Made by a program: the position numbers and the translations under genes
Shown here: positions 58,141 to 62,461 of the stretch, piece by piece
How the letters are laid out: each line of letters begins with the position of its first letter
Position numbering within the stretch: position 1 is the stretch's first letter
Notes under the pieces: generated by a model
Told to the model about the DNA's origin: nothing
Database searches by the model: none
Seen by the model: only the letters and a program-made list of their open reading frames with translations
Assembly (NCBI GenBank): GCA_934317005.1
Contig: CAKREB010000019.1
Span: forward strand, 1 to 62,461
DNA from: an uncultured Lachnospiraceae bacterium
GTDB lineage: Bacteria > Bacillota > Clostridia > Lachnospirales > Lachnospiraceae
DNA: 62,461 nucleotides
Reading direction: 5' to 3'

Positions 58141-58506
58141 ATGATGAAGGTACTTTTAGTAGATGACGCGGCATTCATTCGTATGTCATTAAAAAAAATA
58201 TTGGATGAATCGGAATATGATTTTGAATGTTTAGAGGCGGCAAATGGTGAAGAGGCAATCAGGATGTATAAAGCGATGTCGCCGGATCTGGTGATCATGG
58301 ACATTACGATGCCTGAGATGGACGGAATCACAGCAGTACAAAAGATTAAAGAGCATGATGACAATGCAAAGATCATAATGTGCTCGTCAATGGGATATCA
58401 GGCAAAGGTGGTTGATGCAGTGACGGCAGGCGCACTTGATTTTATCGTGAAACCATATGAAGCACAAAAAGTAATCGCTTCGATTGAAAAAGTATTAAAT
58501 TTATAA
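58141..58506 (+). CDS. CheY-like single-domain response regulator
   Basis: A 121-residue stand-alone receiver. It has VDDAAFIR, the phosphorylated Asp54 in VIMDITMPEMDG, a Ser pair in IMCSSMGYQ and the Lys in VKPYEA. The GGGAGGG site precedes two adjacent ATGs (58141, 58144). CheY-like proteins with GYQAKVVDAVTAGA are usual partners of flagellar or CheA-type kinases; the CheA-like gene at 34212 could be one. It is 126 bp after sigK, with its own terminator. Confidence 0.88.
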   Translation: MMKVLLVDDAAFIRMSLKKILDESEYDFECLEAANGEEAIRMYKAMSPDLVIMDITMPEMDGITAVQKIKEHDDNAKIIMCSSMGYQAKVVDAVTAGALDFIVKPYEAQKVIASIEKVLNL

Positions 58507-58512
58507 AAAGTC

Positions 58513-58539
58513 AATGCGAAACAGTCAGTGTTTCGCATT
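58513..58539 (+). terminator. Terminator after the CheY-like gene
   Basis: AATGCGAAAC (58513-58522) pairs with GTTTCGCATT (58530-58539) around a 7-nt loop; only a short, interrupted T tract follows. Confidence 0.7.
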
Positions 58540-58688
58540 TATTTCGTTATAGAAAACTTCTTGTTTCCTGTAATGAAATTAAAGCTATAACCTTTTGAAC
58601 GTTTAAGCGTTATGGAAAATAAGATTATAATAAATAAAAATCAGTCTACATACAATGTTGTGACAGATTAGACAGAAAGAGGAGAACA

Positions 58689-59648
58689 ATGACATATATT
58701 CAGGAGTATAAAGAAGGTAACAAGTTTTATGGAATTTATTTGTGTAAGTCAAAACAGGTATTAAAGACAAAGGCTGGTAAAACATATTATTCTTTGTTAC
58801 TACAGGATAAAACCGGTATTATTGATGCGAAAGTATGGGAATTGAATAACGGAATTGATGATTTTGATTCTATGGACTTTATTATGACAGATGGCATGGT
58901 GACATCTTTTCAGGGAAGCCGTCAGGTCAATGTAAATCGTATCCGTAAGGCGCAGGAGGGAGAATATGATCCGGCAGAATATATTCCGGCTTCTAAGTAT
59001 GATCGCGAGGAAATGTATCAGGAATTAAAGGGATTGATTGCAACAATAGAAGAACCGCATCTAAAGACGCTGGCAGAAAAATATTATGTGCAGGATACCG
59101 AATTTGTGAAAGAATTTAAGCAGCATTCTGCTGCAAAGTCGGTTCATCATGGCTTTGTAGGAGGACTTTTGCAGCACACATTGGCAGTGATGAAAATGTG
59201 TGATTATATTGCATCACAATATCCGGTTGTAGATCGTGATCTTCTGATAACAGCAGCGTTATTTCATGATATTGGAAAAATGTGGGAGATTTCAGAGTTT
59301 CCGGCAAATGACTATACAGATGAAGGTCAGCTTTTGGGACACATCTTTTTGGGTGCGGAACTGATTGGCAAAGAGGCAGCGTTAATTCCGGGATTTCCAC
59401 CGGCTTTAGCAGCAGAATTGCGTCATTGTATTCTGGCACATCATGGGGAACTGGAGTATGGCTCTCCAAAGAAGCCGGCGATGGCAGAGGCTTTGGCACT
59501 GGCATTTGCAGATAATATGGATGCAAAGCTGGAAACGATTACAGAAATTTATGATAAGGCTGAGCCGACAATGGAATGGCTGGGATATAACCGTTATATG
59601 GAATCAAATATCCGTCAGAGCTCAGGATATCTGAAGAAAAGAAAATAG
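58689..59648 (+). CDS. YhaM-like 3'-5' exoribonuclease (OB + HD domains)
   Basis: A 319-residue nuclease. The OB-fold RNA-binding domain (about 10-90) has TYYSLLLQDKTGIIDAKVW. The HD domain (about 150-290) has the metal site H in AKSVHHGFVGGLLQHT, LFHDIGKMW and AHHGELEYGSPK. This matches YhaM by order of domains, length and motifs. It would degrade RNA 3' ends. AAGAGGAGAAC precedes the start; the next gene follows 23 bp later. Confidence 0.9.
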   Translation: MTYIQEYKEGNKFYGIYLCKSKQVLKTKAGKTYYSLLLQDKTGIIDAKVWELNNGIDDFDSMDFIMTDGMVTSFQGSRQVNVNRIRKAQEGEYDPAEYIPASKYDREEMYQELKGLIATIEEPHLKTLAEKYYVQDTEFVKEFKQHSAAKSVHHGFVGGLLQHTLAVMKMCDYIASQYPVVDRDLLITAALFHDIGKMWEISEFPANDYTDEGQLLGHIFLGAELIGKEAALIPGFPPALAAELRHCILAHHGELEYGSPKKPAMAEALALAFADNMDAKLETITEIYDKAEPTMEWLGYNRYMESNIRQSSGYLKKRK

Positions 59649-59671
59649 CAAGAGAAAGGCACGGTAACGGC

Positions 59672-61234
59672 ATGTCAGGGAAGAAGAAAGCAGATCAGGT
59701 AACACCAATGGTTTGTCAGAAAAATGATATTCTGACATTGGAGATTGTTGATATGGGAACAGAGGGAGAAGGAATTGGAAAAAAAGATGGGTATACTCTC
59801 TTTGTGAAAGATGCACTGATTGGTGACGTGGTTCGGGTCTGTGTCATGAAAACAAAAAAGCATTTTGGATATGCAAGGCTGCTTGATATTGTTACACCTT
59901 CACCATACCGCAGAGAGCCGGTCTGTCCGGTGGCGCGTCAATGTGGAGGATGCCAGCTGCAGCATTGCACATATGAAAAGCAGCTTATTTGGAAGGAAGA
60001 GAAGGTACAAAGCTGTCTGAACCGGATTGGAGGATTTTCGGTTTGTCTGGATCGTGATATGACGAAGGAAGAGCATAGGCGGGATGAGCAGGAAGATTCA
60101 AAAAGTATTGTGATGGAGCCTATCCTTAGTATGGACACACCGTATCACTATCGAAATAAAGCGCAGTTTCCGGTGGGACTGGATAAAGAGGGAAGACTGG
60201 TAGCAGGTTTTTATGCCGGAAGAACACATAGTATTATTGAAAATACGGACTGTGCGATTCAACATCCGTGTAATCATGCTATTGTAGAAACCGTTTTGCA
60301 ATATATGCGTGATTATCAGATTGCACCATATGATGAGAAAAATCATACCGGTTTTTTGCGGCATATTCTTACGCGGGTAGGAGTGCATACAGGCGAGGTG
60401 ATGGTTTGTCTGGTTATCAATGGGAAGGCACTGCCGCATAGTGATGAATTAGTGAAACGTCTATGTAGTCTTACGTTAAAAGGAATAGATGTGTCCGATA
60501 AATTGGACATAAAGAGTATCTGTCTGAACCACAACGAAGAAAAAACGAACGTTATTTTGGGACAAAAAATTACGGTTTTGTATGGAGAAAAAACGATCGA
60601 AGATAGCATAGGAGATATTTATTATCGCATTTCGCCACTGTCTTTTTATCAGGTGAATCCTTTACAAACAAAGAAATTATATGATACTGCTTTAGAATAT
60701 GCCGGTCTTAAAGGGGGAGAAGTTGTCTGGGATCTGTACTGTGGAATCGGAACGATTTCTCTGTTTCTGGCACAGAAGGCGGCAAAGGTGTGTGGTGTTG
60801 AGATTGTGCCACAGGCAATCGAGGATGCCAGAGAAAATGCAAAGCGGAATCATATGACCAATGTGGAGTTTTTTGTGGGGGCAGCAGAAGATGTTGTGCC
60901 AGAGCAGTATGCAAAAAGTAATGGCACGCTCAAAGCGGATGTTGTCACGCTTGATCCGCCACGAAAGGGATGTGATGAAAGGCTGCTGCAGACGGTTGTA
61001 CAGATGGAACCGGAAAAAATTGTGTATGTAAGCTGTGACCCGGCAACACTGGCAAGAGATCTCAGGTATTTGTGTGATCGCGGTTATGAGCTGAAACGTG
61101 TTCGGGCGTGTGATATGTTTGGAATGAGCTATCATGTGGAGACTGTTGTTTTACTTTCCAAGGGCGCTAAAGATCCGGTGGATCTTTGCTCAGCGCGGAC
61201 CGAAGTGGAACGGAGAATGGTCGACAGCAGATAA
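59672..61234 (+). CDS. 23S rRNA (uracil-C5)-methyltransferase, RlmD/RlmCD type
   Basis: A 520-residue SAM-dependent RNA methyltransferase. The N-terminal TRAM domain (about 15-75) precedes an iron-sulphur cluster motif CPVARQCGGCQLQHC (about 85-99). The SAM site is VWDLYCGIGTISLFLA. VTLDPPRKGCDE and the catalytic Cys in YVSCDPATLARDL complete the family pattern. About 25 residues (EEHRRDEQEDSKS, about 130-150) form an unusual charged insertion. The end (about 490-520) extends past the usual C-terminus. Confidence 0.92.
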   Translation: MSGKKKADQVTPMVCQKNDILTLEIVDMGTEGEGIGKKDGYTLFVKDALIGDVVRVCVMKTKKHFGYARLLDIVTPSPYRREPVCPVARQCGGCQLQHCTYEKQLIWKEEKVQSCLNRIGGFSVCLDRDMTKEEHRRDEQEDSKSIVMEPILSMDTPYHYRNKAQFPVGLDKEGRLVAGFYAGRTHSIIENTDCAIQHPCNHAIVETVLQYMRDYQIAPYDEKNHTGFLRHILTRVGVHTGEVMVCLVINGKALPHSDELVKRLCSLTLKGIDVSDKLDIKSICLNHNEEKTNVILGQKITVLYGEKTIEDSIGDIYYRISPLSFYQVNPLQTKKLYDTALEYAGLKGGEVVWDLYCGIGTISLFLAQKAAKVCGVEIVPQAIEDARENAKRNHMTNVEFFVGAAEDVVPEQYAKSNGTLKADVVTLDPPRKGCDERLLQTVVQMEPEKIVYVSCDPATLARDLRYLCDRGYELKRVRACDMFGMSYHVETVVLLSKGAKDPVDLCSARTEVERRMVDSR

Positions 61235-61304
61235 GTGTTCAAGGGACAAGGTAATGATACTGAGGTATTAAGACTGATAGGAATGATATCTGTCTTATCT
61301 ATTG

Positions 61305-62147
61305 TTACTTGTTCTGATTTCTCCATTCTCGAGGAGAAATACCATAAATATTTTTAAAAGCACGGGAAAAATGAAGCTGATTTTCGTATCCGACAGCAGA
61401 GCCGACATCTGCGATGGATAGGGAAGTTAGCTTTAATAATTCAGTAGCCTTTACCATGCGGTAATTCATAAGAAATTCCTGCGGGGAGCGGCCAATCGAG
61501 TTGCGGAAGATTTTTCCAAAATAACTCCGGTTGATGCCGCATACCGCAGCGATATCTTCAATCGAAATATTATTCTGAAAATTCTGTTCAATATAATTGA
61601 TCGCTTCTTTAATATAATAATCACTCATGCGCCCACTGGAGACCAGCTTTGTCGATTTTGCCGACTGTAGCAGATAATCTAAAAACAGATACAGATGCCC
61701 AATGAGATGGAATGAAGATTCCTGTGGCTGATTGACGATATAAAGCATTTCATCGGCAAGTTTTTTCCGTAATTCTTTGGAGTGGGGATGATAAACAGGC
61801 GCGTCTTTGCACAAATCCGTGACACTTAAAGCCTCTTTTACACGTAAGCCGTCAAATTCAATCCACATATATTTCCATGGGATCTGTTCATCGGCAATAT
61901 AGGTATTGATCTGACCCGGAAAAATCATAAATCCCTGGCCGCTTTTTACGGAATAGGTCTGTGTTTCCCCTTTTGCATTGTCTGCCATAAGCGTTCCGGT
62001 TCCGGAAAGAACATAGTGAAACAGGTAGTGGTTGCGCGTGGCAGGTCCGAACGAATGGCCGGGATCACACTGTTCGTATCCAAACTGATACATACACAGA
62101 TCGATAAAATTTTCATTTGGAAAAATATTGAAAAATGTATTGCTCAT
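61305..62147 (-). CDS. AraC-family transcriptional regulator
   Basis: A 280-residue regulator. The N-terminal cupin-like sensor (about 20-130) has HYLFHYVLSGTGTL and FMIFPGQINTYIAD. The C-terminal double helix-turn-helix (about 175-280) has ISIEDIAAVCGINRSYFGKI and SIADVGSAVGYENQLHFSRA. The ATG at 62147 follows AAGGAGC. It is divergent from a sugar-binding lipoprotein gene 169 bp away, which it probably controls. Confidence 0.92.
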   Translation of the reverse strand: MSNTFFNIFPNENFIDLCMYQFGYEQCDPGHSFGPATRNHYLFHYVLSGTGTLMADNAKGETQTYSVKSGQGFMIFPGQINTYIADEQIPWKYMWIEFDGLRVKEALSVTDLCKDAPVYHPHSKELRKKLADEMLYIVNQPQESSFHLIGHLYLFLDYLLQSAKSTKLVSSGRMSDYYIKEAINYIEQNFQNNISIEDIAAVCGINRSYFGKIFRNSIGRSPQEFLMNYRMVKATELLKLTSLSIADVGSAVGYENQLHFSRAFKNIYGISPREWRNQNK

Positions 62148-62237
62148 AAAATGCTCCTTATATACCAAAATGCGTTATTACTATTCATTATAGCATAAAA
62201 TATTGTATTTTGGTATAAAACTGAGAAAATACAGATA

Positions 62238-62266
62238 TTTAAGGGCGCATAAAGGTATGTTATAAT
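62238..62266 (+). promoter_or_regulatory. Possible promoter of the divergent binding-protein gene
   Basis: TATAAT (62261-62266) with a poor -35 (TTTAAG, 62238-62243) 17 bp upstream. A weak -35 suits activation by an AraC regulator. Confidence 0.5.
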
Positions 62267-62316
62267 CAGATTATCAAAAAGGTAAACGGATATATTACAA
62301 AAAAGGAGAGAGGAAT

Positions 62317-62461
62317 ATGGCAAAAAGAAATATTTTCCGTAGTGTCGCGGCGGTGCTTGCACTTGGCATGGGCATGACGGGGCTCGCCGGATGCGGAAGT
62401 GAAAAAAGGGCAGACGGGAAAACAGAAATCGAAGTGGTTTCCTACAAACCGGAAGCAGTTA
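62317..62461 (+). CDS. ABC transporter substrate-binding lipoprotein (partial, runs off the window)
   Basis: The first 48 codons are visible after AAAGGAGAGAGGA. The signal peptide RNIFRSVAAVLALGMGMTG ends in the lipobox LAGC (Cys about residue 24). The start of the mature part, TEIEVVSYKPEAV, suits a sugar-type family 1 binding protein. The AraC gene opposite supports a carbohydrate uptake operon. Confidence 0.8.
   Translation, partial: MAKRNIFRSVAAVLALGMGMTGLAGCGSEKRADGKTEIEVVSYKPEAV

Overview
The window looks like chromosomal DNA of a low-GC, spore-forming, anaerobic gut Firmicute, most likely a member of the Lachnospiraceae (Clostridia). This is inferred from AT-rich codon use, strong AGGAGG-type ribosome binding sites, tRNA genes without an encoded CCA, a Veg protein, a YrzB-like DUF1292 protein, a eukaryote-type NADP isocitrate dehydrogenase, a TnpV-like element protein and a sporulation sigma factor. 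No database search was possible, so the genus is not assigned.

The main discovery is at 46327-58014. The mother-cell sporulation sigma factor gene sigK is split into two parts (46327-46593 and 57649-58014) by an 11,055-bp element. The two parts share a 4-bp core, AATG (46591-46594 and 57646-57649). Joining them at that core restores, in frame, a 210-residue sigma-K. The element ends with a large serine recombinase (55824-57650) whose stop codon overlaps the right core. It is therefore a skin element, as in Bacillus subtilis and Clostridioides difficile, that must be excised to make sigma-K. Its cargo is a potassium-transport and sensing operon (trkH, trkA, a membrane-anchored PBP-like protein, kdpD, kdpE), a DUF4143 ATPase, a broken IS4-like transposase, a TnpV remnant and a few small genes. 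The reconstructed sigma-K has no pro-sequence. The excised circle would carry a 9-4-9 perfect palindrome at its junction.

Left to right: 1-2209 holds a lone tyrosine integrase behind about 1 kb of AT-rich DNA with seven TGATAC motifs. 2231-7729 is a surface-polysaccharide region (O-antigen ligase-like, Wzz-like, CapD-like). 7797-13436 has a cytidylate-kinase-like gene and a branched-chain amino-acid ABC transporter (livKHMGF). 13982-14293 is DUF1292. 14505-23638 is an RpiR regulator followed by a MATE exporter, a sugar or glycerophosphate-type ABC transporter, a PHP-domain hydrolase, a HAD phosphatase and an MsmK/UgpC ATPase. 23663-25165 is a GH43 glycosidase. 25465-28503 is a copper-export operon (csoR, copA with a nested copZ). 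28520-30789 is glf with lrgAB. 31006-37128 has a SEC-C protein, a three-gene signalling operon (histidine kinase, HD-GYP regulator, CheA-like kinase), veg and a DEDDh exonuclease. 37149-41708 has a secreted papain-like peptidase with Ig-like repeats, an AI-2E family exporter and a VanZ-like protein. 41928-46255 has two tRNA genes, ispF, an S1-domain protein, NADP-isocitrate dehydrogenase and a MYG1-family protein. After the sigK region come a CheY-like protein, YhaM-like exoribonuclease, RlmD-like rRNA methyltransferase, an AraC regulator and the start of a divergent sugar-binding lipoprotein.

The VanZ-like and S1-domain genes share a 57-nt leader with a compensatory change in its stem. Many start codons were moved from the longest ORF to an internal ATG, GTG or TTG because of Shine-Dalgarno position; these choices are stated in the entries.
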